Under the pieces are notes generated by a model. It ran no database searches. It had not been told where the DNA came from and saw only the letters and a program-made list of their open reading frames with translations. 64,000 bases of DNA from Nitratireductor sp. XY-223. GTDB lineage: Bacteria; Pseudomonadota; Alphaproteobacteria; Rhizobiales; Rhizobiaceae. Below are positions 9,535 through 18,110 of this stretch, in pieces. The translations under genes and the position numbers were made by a program. The DNA is taken from the NCBI RefSeq assembly GCF_004959855.1, contig NZ_SPNT01000001.1:806001-870000 (forward strand). The letters run 5' to 3'. Each line of letters begins with the position of its first letter. Position 1 is the stretch's first letter.

Positions 9535-10473
9535 TTACGGATAGGGTTCCGGCTCGGGAACGCGATGCAATATGGCTTCGACAGCCGCGGTGCTTAGCTG
9601 CCGCGGCGCCGCCTCGGCCGCCTGGACGGCCAGACCGGCGGCCGCCACGCCGTAGCGCAGCGATGCGCTGAAACCGTTGCCGCCCAGGTAGGCGTGCAGG
9701 GTGGCGGCGGCCAGCGTGTCGCCGGCGCCCGTCACGTCGACGATCGTATCGACGGGCGGCGGGGCGATCTGGAACAGGTCGGCGCCGTCAAAGCCGAGGA
9801 CCGGGCCCTGGCCGCGCGAGATCGCGCCGCGTCGGATTCCGAGTTCCCGCAGCTTGTTCGGCCACTCCTCCTGCGGCGTGTCTGTGCCGCAGAGCGCGGC
9901 GGCTTCGGCGGCATTCATGAACACCGCCTCAAGTCCGTCGAATGCGCCTGCCAGGCGCGCGACCTTGGCCGGCGAGATGGCGATCGCCGTCAGCGGCCTG
10001 CCGTTCCGGGCCGTCATCGCCGCCAGCGCCGCGAGCGTATCGGCGGGAAGATTGGCATCGCACAGCACGAGGTCGGCGTCGGCGACGGCCTCGCGGATCG
10101 ATTTGCGCGACAGCTGGCGGTGGACGAAATGATCGTAGAGATCCATGTGTGCGACGGCGATCACGAGGTTGCCGTCGCTTTCAAGAACAGCCGTGTAGCT
10201 CGGCGTGGCGCGGTCGAGAAAGACCTGCGCCATGTCGGCGATACCGGCCGCTTCCATCGCCGCGCCGACCCACTCGCCGGCGCTGTCGCCGCCGCGCACC
10301 GAGACCATCGCGACATCATGACCGAGGCGCGCCAGGCTGCGCGCAGCGTTGAAGCCGCCGCCGCCGGGTTCCTCGCGCCAGTGGCCGGGGTTGCTGGCGC
10401 CCGGCGCGGTGGTGCCGCTGATCGTCGCGCGCCGGTCGATATGCGCCCCTCCGAGGACGAGAATCCGAGCCAT
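9535..10473 (-). CDS. psuK: Pseudouridine kinase, PfkB family
   Basis: 312 residues from the ATG at 10473 (MARILVLGGAHIDRR); the frame is open further upstream but that part does not resemble the family. PfkB-family kinase signs are the N-terminal GGAHID, the GGGGFNAARSLARLG sugar-binding block and the C-terminal DVTGAGDTLAAA anion-hole/catalytic-base motif. It phosphorylates pseudouridine to the 5'-phosphate used by PsuG. The assignment to pseudouridine rather than another sugar rests on the psuG neighbour. Confidence 0.88.
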   Translation of the reverse strand: MARILVLGGAHIDRRATISGTTAPGASNPGHWREEPGGGGFNAARSLARLGHDVAMVSVRGGDSAGEWVGAAMEAAGIADMAQVFLDRATPSYTAVLESDGNLVIAVAHMDLYDHFVHRQLSRKSIREAVADADLVLCDANLPADTLAALAAMTARNGRPLTAIAISPAKVARLAGAFDGLEAVFMNAAEAAALCGTDTPQEEWPNKLRELGIRRGAISRGQGPVLGFDGADLFQIAPPPVDTIVDVTGAGDTLAAATLHAYLGGNGFSASLRYGVAAAGLAVQAAEAAPRQLSTAAVEAILHRVPEPEPYP

Positions 10474-10581
10474 GTGGAACTGCCTGTTCGCCGCGGCGGC
10501 CATCGCCGCGATTCTAGGGGTTGGCTTAGCGCAAGGGGCCCGGCAATTCAATTTCCTATGGCGGGTGCGACATGCGGGGTG

Positions 10582-11040
10582 CTAGTTTGCCGGCGTGTCG
10601 CGAAATAGTACGACGCCATATTCGCAGGAAAGCGCCGCGCAATCCTTGGGCGTGATGCGGACGACGCGCCGGCCCGCGGCCTCGAGATCGAAGATGAAGT
10701 AGGTTGCGGAAAAATCGTCGGGCTTGGCATCGATCACGGTGCCGTCCCCGTCCACCAGCTCCGCCGACAGGCCGCTGCAATTGGCGCAGGCAACCGCTAC
10801 CTGGTAGTCGTCGGGTCCAAGCTCGCCCAGGTTCATGCTGCCGGTCCGGCCGGCATTGACCGTGCCGAAAGCGCCGCCGAGCTGGACGAGCCTGCGCCCG
10901 TACCGGGCGCCGACATCGTGCATCTGGGCCGCCATGATCTGCAGTTCCTTCAACAGTTCCTCGGACGGCTCCTGCGCGATGGCGGGACCGTTCACGAAAA
11001 TAATCGTCATGAGTGCCGCATGCAGCATCGGAATACGCAT
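10582..11040 (-). CDS. Exported protein of unknown function
   Basis: 152 residues from the ATG at 11040, which has a good ribosome-binding site (GGAGGTGGACCC); an upstream start at 11097 is in frame but less likely. A signal peptide ends near AIAQ. The mature protein is small, with cysteines in CANCSG and in KDCAALSC that could form two disulfides in the periplasm. I do not recognise the family. It is 108 bases upstream of psuK on the same strand and may be co-transcribed. Confidence 0.7.
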   Translation of the reverse strand: MRIPMLHAALMTIIFVNGPAIAQEPSEELLKELQIMAAQMHDVGARYGRRLVQLGGAFGTVNAGRTGSMNLGELGPDDYQVAVACANCSGLSAELVDGDGTVIDAKPDDFSATYFIFDLEAAGRRVVRITPKDCAALSCEYGVVLFRDTPAN

Positions 11041-11127
11041 CGGGTCCACCTCCTTCAGCCCGCGGCGCAGGTTAGCCTCCTTGCCGGGCCGGCACAATTT
11101 GCGGTTTCAACGCGCGCCATTGCTGTT

Positions 11128-12036
11128 TCAAGCGGCTTCTGGAAACCGCTTGGCCAGTTGCTCCCGCAAATACTCCGCCAGGCGCTGCGCCGACGTCGAA
11201 AGCGTTCCCGAGCTGCGCGATACCAGATGGAACGACCAGCGAAGCGCCGGCTCGAAGGCCAGGGCGCAGGTTCCCTCGATCGCCCGGGCTGCGACGATCT
11301 GGTCGACGATGCCGATGCCGACGCCGCTGGCGACGAGACCGGCAATGGCACTCTGGGTGCGCGCTTGAGCGCGGATTTTCACCGATAGTCCGGCGCGGGC
11401 CAGATGCTGGTCCAGGGCATATCGGAACGGGCTGCCCGTGTTCAGGGCTATGAACGGCTCGGACTGGATCGACGCCAGCTCGATCGGAAGGGTGCAGGCG
11501 GTACGCCAGCCCGCCGGCGCGATCAGCACCGAGCGGGTGGAAAGCTCGGCATGCACCGTATGGGTCTTGTCGCGCACGCCCGAGACCAACGCCAGGTCGA
11601 CGTTTCCGGCTTCGAGCAGGGTCAGCGCCCGGTGGGTGTCAGCGACCTCCAGGGTGATTTCGACGAACGGATTGTCGCGCATGAAGCGGCCGAGCATTGC
11701 CGGCAACAGATATTCCGAGACCACCGGAATGGCGACGATGCGCACATGCCCGCGCCTGGCGTTGCGGATCGCTTCGGCCGATTCCTGCAGGTTTGAGATG
11801 ATCGGCAGGGCCGAGGCGACGTCGCCGAAGAACACCTGGCCGTCCTCGGTCAGCTCCAGCCGCCGGCCGATCTTGCGAAACAGCGTCAGATTGGTCCAGG
11901 CCTCCAGCGATTTCAGCAGGTGGCTGATCGCCGGCTGGGTGACGTTGAGGTGCTCCGCTGCGGCGGCCACCGAGCCCAGCGTGACGACCGCGTGGAAGGC
12001 GTGAATGGCCCGAAGGCTGAGACGGTCATTCAACAT
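11128..12036 (-). CDS. cuyR: LysR-family regulator, candidate CuyR
   Basis: 302 residues. The N-terminal winged helix (LSLRAIHAFHAVVTLGSV, then AAEHLNVTQPAISHLLKSLE, residues 6-46) is followed by a type 2 periplasmic-binding-like effector domain. It is divergent from the sulfite-exporter/sulfo-lyase operon with 74 bases between the start codons, the usual LysR arrangement. The order LysR, TauE-like permease, PLP lyase matches the cuyRZA order I recall from cysteate-degrading bacteria, so the name is an inference from context. It probably activates the rightward operon and represses itself, using the inverted repeat at 12045-12065. Confidence 0.85.
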   Translation of the reverse strand: MLNDRLSLRAIHAFHAVVTLGSVAAAAEHLNVTQPAISHLLKSLEAWTNLTLFRKIGRRLELTEDGQVFFGDVASALPIISNLQESAEAIRNARRGHVRIVAIPVVSEYLLPAMLGRFMRDNPFVEITLEVADTHRALTLLEAGNVDLALVSGVRDKTHTVHAELSTRSVLIAPAGWRTACTLPIELASIQSEPFIALNTGSPFRYALDQHLARAGLSVKIRAQARTQSAIAGLVASGVGIGIVDQIVAARAIEGTCALAFEPALRWSFHLVSRSSGTLSTSAQRLAEYLREQLAKRFPEAA

Positions 12037-12044
12037 TACATTAG

Positions 12045-12065
12045 GTTCTTTAATATATTAAGAAC
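12045..12065. promoter_or_regulatory. Inverted repeat, candidate LysR operator
   Basis: GTTCTT (12045-12050) and AAGAAC (12060-12065) face each other across an AT-rich 9-base centre, in the gap between the divergent LysR gene and the exporter gene. Size and location suit a LysR-type binding site. This is a visual call only. Confidence 0.45.
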
Positions 12066-12110
12066 AAAAAAGTCAATTGTTTTATCGGACGGGCGTCCTA
12101 AGCTGACGGC

Positions 12111-12884
12111 ATGTGGACTTTCGAGCTGACAGAGTTGCCCGTTACCGAATTCGGCCTGGCTTTCGGTCTGGTACTGCTGGGCTCCTCCCTGCAGGTGGCG
12201 ACCGGCGTCGGGCTTGGCCTGATTGCCGGGCCATCGCTGCTGCTCTTTCTGGACAGTGCGGCGGCGATACAGACGGCCATCATTCTCAACCTGGTGCTGA
12301 CGGCCTGCCTGCTGCCGACGGAACTGCGCGACGTTGCCGGACGGCCGCTGGCGCATATGTGCCTGTGGGCCTGCATCGGCATTCCGGTTGGCACGGTTCT
12401 GCTGCTGATGGCGGATTCGACCAGCTTGAAGATCGCCAGCGGCCTGGTGGTGTTGCTTGCTGTGGTCCAATTGCGCTTCTTTCCGGCGCCGCAGGCGGTA
12501 GGTCCGGGGTCTCACTCATGGGTGGTCCGAGTCGGCGGTACGGTGTCGGGCGGCATGACAGGCGCCCTGGCGGTGCCGGGTCCCATCGCGCTGTGGACGC
12601 TGCTGAGCAGCGGGCTCAATCCGGCCGCCGTGCGCGCTACGCTGCGCGCCTATTTCTTCATCGCCTATACCGTGGCGCTGCTCATTCATCTGCTGATGAC
12701 GCAACGCGGGGAAGGCAGCTTCAGCCTCAGCCTGGTGTTGCTGCCCGCCGTCGCCATCGGCATCGGGCTGGGCCAGGCAGGGCGCAACGCCATCGGGTCG
12801 GATCGCCTGCGCCTGCTTCTCGAGGTCGTCCTTGTGATCATGGGAATTTCATTGCTGAGCAGGGGACTCCTCGATGCCGTCTGA
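12111..12884 (+). CDS. cuyZ: TauE/SafE-family membrane transporter, candidate sulfite exporter CuyZ
   Basis: 257 residues, almost wholly hydrophobic, with about seven to eight membrane segments and the two-repeat layout of the TauE/SafE (old DUF81) family. Members next to sulfonate-cleaving enzymes are thought to export sulfite. Its 3' end overlaps the start of the cuyA-like gene by 11 bases (12874-12884), so the two are translationally coupled. The substrate assignment is an inference from that coupling; TauE-family proteins also occur with other anions. Confidence 0.8.
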   Translation: MWTFELTELPVTEFGLAFGLVLLGSSLQVATGVGLGLIAGPSLLLFLDSAAAIQTAIILNLVLTACLLPTELRDVAGRPLAHMCLWACIGIPVGTVLLLMADSTSLKIASGLVVLLAVVQLRFFPAPQAVGPGSHSWVVRVGGTVSGGMTGALAVPGPIALWTLLSSGLNPAAVRATLRAYFFIAYTVALLIHLLMTQRGEGSFSLSLVLLPAVAIGIGLGQAGRNAIGSDRLRLLLEVVLVIMGISLLSRGLLDAV

Positions 12885-13965
12885 TCGCCTAGCCGATATC
12901 GAGCTGCTACCGGAACTCGGCCGGCACCCGCGCGTCGATCTGGGTCTGATACGCTCCGGCCTCGACCCGCTGCGACGGCTTGGCGACAGCCTCGGTATCA
13001 CGCTCTACGCCAAGCGCGACGATACCCAGCCGCTTGCGATGGGCGGCAACAAGACACGACAACTGGAGTATTATTTGGGCCTGGGTGCCGAGCAGGGCTG
13101 CGACACGGTGCTGATCACCGGCGCAGTCCAATCGAATTTCGTCCGCTCCACCACCGCCGCGGCCCGGCGTCTGGGCTGGCATGCGCTGGTGCAGCTGGAG
13201 GACCGCGTGCCGAAAAACGACCCGGTTTACGCCGCGTCAGGCAATGTCCTTCTCAGCCAGCTGCTGGGTGCCGAGATCCACCGCTTTCCCGAAGGCGAGA
13301 ACGAGGCAGGCGCCGATGCCAATCTCGATCGTCTGGCAGAGCAATGCGAGCAACGTGGCCGCAAGCCATACGTCATCCATCTCGGCATGGACAGTCAGCC
13401 GATCGGCGCCCTGGGCTACGTCTATGCAGCCCTCGAAACCTGGCGACAATTCCAGGATCTCGGTACAATGCCTGATTATGTGGTGATCCCCTCGGGCAGC
13501 GGATTGACCCATGGCGGTTTTCTGGTCGGCGCCCGTGCCATCGGCTGGGATGTACCGGTCCACGGCATTTGTGTGCGCCGCGCCGCCGAACTGCAATCCG
13601 TGCGGATCGCCACAAGGGCTGCCGAAATCAACGCCATGCTCGACAATCGGGCGACGCTGACACCGCAGGACATCCTGGTTGACGACACGACGCTGGCGCC
13701 CGGCTACGGCCGGATCAACGACGCGGTTTCGTCGGCCATCCGCCGCGCCGCGCGGGACGAGGCTCTGCTGCTCGATCCCGTCTACAGCGGCCGCACCATG
13801 GCGGGCCTGATTTCGCTTGTCGAGCGCGGCTTGATCGAGCCCGGCGCCTCCGTTGCCTTCATTCACACCGGAGGTACTCCGGCGATCTTCGCCTACCAGA
13901 ACGATCTGGTGCCGGAGGGAAGCGAAAACGGCGAAGTGCTGCCGCAGGGCAGCGTCGCAGTATGA
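12874..13965 (+). CDS. cuyA: PLP-dependent D-cysteine desulfhydrase/L-cysteate sulfo-lyase family (CuyA-like)
   Basis: 363 residues of the ACC-deaminase/D-cysteine desulfhydrase branch of fold II PLP enzymes. The PLP lysine is K60 in MGGNKTRQLE; GAVQSNFVRST forms the substrate/phosphate loop and the C-terminal FIHTGGTPAIFAY is the family signature. L-cysteate sulfo-lyase (CuyA) splits cysteate to pyruvate, ammonia and sulfite, while relatives act on D-cysteine. The overlap with a sulfite-exporter-type gene and the nearby LysR favour a sulfonate-type substrate, but sequence alone does not separate the activities. It lies upstream of the TRAP transporter, 35 bases from the TAXI gene. Confidence 0.82.
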   Translation: MPSDRLADIELLPELGRHPRVDLGLIRSGLDPLRRLGDSLGITLYAKRDDTQPLAMGGNKTRQLEYYLGLGAEQGCDTVLITGAVQSNFVRSTTAAARRLGWHALVQLEDRVPKNDPVYAASGNVLLSQLLGAEIHRFPEGENEAGADANLDRLAEQCEQRGRKPYVIHLGMDSQPIGALGYVYAALETWRQFQDLGTMPDYVVIPSGSGLTHGGFLVGARAIGWDVPVHGICVRRAAELQSVRIATRAAEINAMLDNRATLTPQDILVDDTTLAPGYGRINDAVSSAIRRAARDEALLLDPVYSGRTMAGLISLVERGLIEPGASVAFIHTGGTPAIFAYQNDLVPEGSENGEVLPQGSVAV

Positions 13966-14000
13966 ACCGCATGACTGTTGGATGAAATGGGAGGATCCAG

Positions 14001-14975
14001 ATGAAAACGTCCATCAATCGCCATCTTGGCAACCTTGCCTTTGCCGGAGCCCTGTTGCTGACGGGTGCCGCGACGGCGGCCGAACAGCAATTCGTGTCGA
14101 TCGGCACGGGCGGCGTCACCGGCGTTTACTATCCGACCGGCGGCGCCATCTGCCGGCTGGTCAACAAGGATCGCAAGGAGCACGGAATCCGTTGCTCAGC
14201 TGAATCGACCGGCGGATCGATTTACAACATCAACACCATTCGCGGCGGCGAACTGGAATTCGGTGTCGCCCAGTCGGACTGGCAGTACCACGCCTATAAC
14301 GGCACCTCGAAATTCGAGGACCAGGGCAAGTTCGACAAGCTGAGGTCGATCTTCTCGGTACACCCCGAGCCGGTCACCGTGATCGCGCATTCCAACACCG
14401 GCGCCGAGAACATCACCGACCTGAAGGGCATGCGATTGAACATCGGCAATCCAGGTTCAGGCACCCGCGGCACCTGGGAGGTGCTGGAAGGGGCGCTCGG
14501 CTGGGACCGCAGCGACTTGAAGCTGGCAGCCGAAATGAAGTCGGCCGAAACCGGCCAGGCGGTCTGCGACGGCAAGATTGACGCCTATTTCTGGCTTGTC
14601 GGCCACCCGTCCGCGCTGACCCAGGAATCGCTCGCCACCTGTGACGCGCGCCTGGTCAACGTGACCGGCGAGGCCATCGACAAGCTGGTCGCTGACAACC
14701 CATATTACCGCAAGGCAAAGATTCCTGCCGGCATGTACAACAATGCCGAGGACATCGACACCTTCGGCGTGGGCGCCACCTTCGTCACCAGCACCGACGT
14801 GCCGGACGAGGTCGTCTACACGGTCGTGAAGGCCGTGTTCGACAATTTCGACCAGTTCAAGAAGCTGCACCCTGCCTTCGCCAATCTCAGCGAGCAGGAG
14901 ATGATCACCGACTCCCTGTCGGCGCCGCTGCATGACGGCGCGGTCAAATACTACAAGGAACGCGGCTGGATGTAG
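14001..14975 (+). CDS. TAXI-family TRAP transporter solute-binding protein
   Basis: 324 residues with a signal peptide cut near ATAAEQ. The mature N-terminus has the TAXI hallmark [15 protein letters not shown], followed by [11 protein letters not shown] and [13 protein letters not shown]. It should capture an organic acid or amino-acid-like ligand in the periplasm and hand it to the fused permease downstream. A clear ribosome-binding site (GGGAGGATCC) precedes the ATG. Its place straight after the cuyA-like gene suggests the ligand is the substrate of this island, possibly a sulfonated or sulfinated acid (inference). Confidence 0.93.
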   Translation: MKTSINRHLGNLAFAGALLLTGAATAAEQQFVSIGTGGVTGVYYPTGGAICRLVNKDRKEHGIRCSAESTGGSIYNINTIRGGELEFGVAQSDWQYHAYNGTSKFEDQGKFDKLRSIFSVHPEPVTVIAHSNTGAENITDLKGMRLNIGNPGSGTRGTWEVLEGALGWDRSDLKLAAEMKSAETGQAVCDGKIDAYFWLVGHPSALTQESLATCDARLVNVTGEAIDKLVADNPYYRKAKIPAGMYNNAEDIDTFGVGATFVTSTDVPDEVVYTVVKAVFDNFDQFKKLHPAFANLSEQEMITDSLSAPLHDGAVKYYKERGWM

Positions 14976-15057
14976 CCGTCCGACCTGCCGGGGGCAGTGA
15001 GCACCCCGCGGCGGCCCGAGAGGAGACGGGTCACCGCGGGGTCGAAGGGGGGAGGAG

Positions 15058-17673
15058 ATGACCGAAAAGCACGCCGCAATTCACGAGGCTGACGACCTCG
15101 TAGCCCAGGTCGATACCGGGGCCCGACATCCGGCCGACTGGCAACGCAACCTGATACCGGTGACCGCCTTCGTCTGGGCGCTGTTCCAACTCTATATCGC
15201 CTCCAACCTGCCGTTTTACCTGACTGACGTGACCGGCATAAGCGTCATAGTCACCAATTCAAACGCCCGGCTGATCCACCTGGCCTTCGCCATGTTCCTG
15301 GCGGCCATGGCATTCCCGCTTTTCCGCGCCTCGCCGCGCGACCGCATACCGCTCTATGACTGGCTGCTCGGGCTGCTGGGCGTAGCGGCCTGCCTCTACA
15401 TTCTCGTCTTCCGCAACGAAATCGCGGACCGGGCCGGCCTGCCGACGACGTCCGACCTGGTCATGTCGTCCATCGGCATGGTCGTGCTGGCGATCTCCGT
15501 CTACCGGGCGCTCGGCCTGCCGCTGGTTATCGTCGCCATGGTCTTCATCGCCTATGTATTCTTCGGCCACAGCGACTTCCTGCCCGATGTCGTCCAGTGG
15601 AAGGGCGCGTCCTTCGGCAAGGCCATGTGGCACTATTGGATGCAGAACGAGGGCGTGTTCGGCGTGGCGCTCGGCGTCTCGGCCACGCTGATCTTCCTGT
15701 TCGTGCTGTTTGGCTCCATTCTCGAAAAGGCGGGCGCCGGCAATTACTTTATAAAGATCGCCTTCGCCCTGCTCGGCCACCTGCGCGGCGGCCCGGCCAA
15801 GGCCGCCGTCGTCGCTTCGGCGCTGAGCGGGCTCTATTCCGGTTCGTCCATCGCGAACACGGTGACGACCGGTACCTTCACCATCCCGCTTATGAAGCGC
15901 ACCGGCTTCCCGCCGGAAAAGGCCGGCGCTGTCGAGGTCGCCTCGTCGACCAACGGCCAGCTCACCCCGCCCGTCATGGGTGCTGCGGCCTTCCTGATCT
16001 CCGAATTCACCGGCATCAGCTACACCGAGATCATCAAGCATGCTTTGGTGCCGGCTTTGGTCTCCTATATCGCGCTCTTCTACATCGTCCACCTGGAGGC
16101 TCGGAAGCTCGACCTCAGGGGCCTGCCGAAACCGCCGTCGTCGATCAACTTCGCCGGCAAACTGATGGGTTTCCTCGCTGGCTTTATCGGAATCTCGGTA
16201 CTCGGTATTATCGTCTATTACGGCATGGGCTGGATAAAGGTCGCCATTCCGGGCGCCGCCTTCACGGTGGTCGTCCTGGGGAGCGCCGCGACCTATCTCG
16301 TGCTGCTGTGGTTGGCGTCGCGGCACCCGGACCTCGAAGTCGACCCGCCGGATGCGCCGATCACCGAGCTGCCGCGCGCCGGCGCCACGGCGATCACCGG
16401 CCTCTACTACATTCTCCCGATCGTTATCCTGATCTGGTGCATCATGATCGAGCGGCTGTCGCCGGCGCTGTCGGCCTTCTGGGCGACCATCGCCATGATC
16501 ACCGTGGCGCTGACACAGCACCCGATCAAGGCGATCATGCGCGGCAATGCCGATGTCGGTGCGGCGGCGCGGCGCGGCGTTTCCGAATGGGTCGACGGCA
16601 TGATTGCCGGCTCGCGCAACATGATCGGCATCGGCGTCGCCACGGGCGCTGCCGGCATCATCGTCGGTACCATCTCGCTGACCGGCGCACACCAGGTGGT
16701 CGGTGAGTTTGTCGAGTTCCTGTCCGGCGGTCATCTGCTGCTGATGCTGGTCCTTGTGGCGATCATGAGCCTGATCCTCGGCATGGGCCTGCCGACGACT
16801 GCGAACTACATCGTCGTGTCGTCGCTGATGGCGCCGGTGATCGTCGCACTCGGCGCCAAGAGCGGACTGATCGTGCCGCTGATCGCGGTGCATCTGTTCG
16901 TCTTCTACTTCGGCATTCTCGCCGACGACACACCGCCGGTCGGGCTCGCCGCCTTCGCTGCCGCCGCGATATCGCGAGCCGACCCGATAAAGACGGGCAT
17001 TCAGGGCTTTGCCTACGATATCCGCACGGCGCTGCTGCCTTTCCTCTTTATTTTCAATACCGAACTGTTGCTCATCGACGTATCGCCCCTCAAGGGCGTG
17101 TTCGTCTTCGTCACGGCGGTGATCGCCATGCTGTTATTTGCAGCAGCGACGCAGGGCTTCTTCCTGACACGCAACCGCATCTGGGAGACGGCCGCTCTGC
17201 TTGTCGTGGCGTTCACCCTGTTCAGGCCCGGCTTCTGGCTGGATCAGATCGACCCGCCCTATATCGACCGTCCAGGGGCGGAGATCCACCAGGTGGTGGG
17301 AGCGCAACCAGCTGACTCCCAACTGCGCGCTTCCATCTCCGGGCCTGATTTCAACGATCCCGACAAGCGTATCGAGACCACCATCGTCGTGCCCCTCGCC
17401 GCTGTCGGTGACGGTGAGGCACGTCTTGAAGAAAGCGGCATCCTGGTCATGGTCGACAATGGCCAGGCTGTGCTCGAGGAACCGTTCCCCGGAACGCCTT
17501 TCGAAAGCCTTGGACGGGAGTTCGACTTCTACGCCGACGATCCGGTCACCGTCAGCATGGTGCAGGTCGCCAAGCAGCGGAGGCCCAAGGAGTTGTTCTA
17601 CATACCGGCGCTGCTGGTGCTGGTCGTCATCGTAATTCTGCAGCGCGGCCGCGCGGCAAGGGAGGTCTCGTGA
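15058..17673 (+). CDS. Fused TRAP transporter permease (DctQM type) with DUF3394-like C-terminal domain
   Basis: 871 residues. Membrane segments over roughly residues 30-200 correspond to the small (4TM, DctQ) subunit and those over 200-700 to the large (12TM, DctM) subunit; the latter contains SGLYSGSSIANTVTTG, LTPPVMGAAAF and GMGLPTTANYI. After the last core helices a soluble stretch (about 735-850) resembles DUF3394 domains found at the end of TAXI-TRAP permeases, and a final hydrophobic helix closes the protein. It uses the ion gradient for uptake. GGGGGAGGAG is the ribosome-binding site. Its TGA stop overlaps the next gene's ATG. Confidence 0.93.
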   Translation: MTEKHAAIHEADDLVAQVDTGARHPADWQRNLIPVTAFVWALFQLYIASNLPFYLTDVTGISVIVTNSNARLIHLAFAMFLAAMAFPLFRASPRDRIPLYDWLLGLLGVAACLYILVFRNEIADRAGLPTTSDLVMSSIGMVVLAISVYRALGLPLVIVAMVFIAYVFFGHSDFLPDVVQWKGASFGKAMWHYWMQNEGVFGVALGVSATLIFLFVLFGSILEKAGAGNYFIKIAFALLGHLRGGPAKAAVVASALSGLYSGSSIANTVTTGTFTIPLMKRTGFPPEKAGAVEVASSTNGQLTPPVMGAAAFLISEFTGISYTEIIKHALVPALVSYIALFYIVHLEARKLDLRGLPKPPSSINFAGKLMGFLAGFIGISVLGIIVYYGMGWIKVAIPGAAFTVVVLGSAATYLVLLWLASRHPDLEVDPPDAPITELPRAGATAITGLYYILPIVILIWCIMIERLSPALSAFWATIAMITVALTQHPIKAIMRGNADVGAAARRGVSEWVDGMIAGSRNMIGIGVATGAAGIIVGTISLTGAHQVVGEFVEFLSGGHLLLMLVLVAIMSLILGMGLPTTANYIVVSSLMAPVIVALGAKSGLIVPLIAVHLFVFYFGILADDTPPVGLAAFAAAAISRADPIKTGIQGFAYDIRTALLPFLFIFNTELLLIDVSPLKGVFVFVTAVIAMLLFAAATQGFFLTRNRIWETAALLVVAFTLFRPGFWLDQIDPPYIDRPGAEIHQVVGAQPADSQLRASISGPDFNDPDKRIETTIVVPLAAVGDGEARLEESGILVMVDNGQAVLEEPFPGTPFESLGREFDFYADDPVTVSMVQVAKQRRPKELFYIPALLVLVVIVILQRGRAAREVS

Positions 17674-18110
17674 TGGGCGATGGTACTTTCAAGTCGATCC
17701 TGCTGCCGATCGACCTGGCGTCGGAACCGAGCTGGAAGCGTCCGCTGAATCTGGCGCTGGAACTGGCGGTCGGCGGCGCCATGCTGCACGTTATGACGGT
17801 TGTACCCGATTTCGGCATGTCGATCGTCGGATCCTATTTCGACGAGGGCTTCGAAAAGAATGCCCTCGATGACGTTGCGAAGCAGCTCGAGGCCTGGACT
17901 GCGGACCATGTTCCCGACGGTGTGGACCATCGCATTCACGTTGCGCACGGAACCATTTATGCGGAGATCCTGCGGGTGGCGGACGAGCTGCAATGCGATG
18001 CCATCGTCATGGCTGCCCACCGGCCGGAGTTGAAGGACTATCTGCTTGGTCCCAACGCCGCGCGCGTCATGCGCCACGCTGGACAGTCTGTCCTGGTCGT
18101 TCGAGATTAA
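17673..18110 (+). CDS. UspA-family universal stress protein, TRAP-associated (TeaD-like)
   Basis: 145 residues from the ATG at 17673; a GTG one codon earlier is in frame, but the GGGAGG site is better spaced for the ATG. It has the Usp alpha/beta fold with the family's nucleotide-loop region near the end (AAHRPELKDYLLGPNAARVMRHAGQSVLVV). In Halomonas the Usp protein TeaD is encoded with the TRAP system TeaABC and modulates its activity; a similar role is likely here. The last 44 bases overlap the 3' end of the convergent CoA-transferase gene. Confidence 0.88.
   Translation: MGDGTFKSILLPIDLASEPSWKRPLNLALELAVGGAMLHVMTVVPDFGMSIVGSYFDEGFEKNALDDVAKQLEAWTADHVPDGVDHRIHVAHGTIYAEILRVADELQCDAIVMAAHRPELKDYLLGPNAARVMRHAGQSVLVVRD

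Noticed and set aside
15259-16893. 544-codon open frame on the minus strand
   Set aside because: Antisense to the TRAP permease; its product is His/Arg/Asp-rich low complexity, typical of a shadow of a membrane-protein gene.
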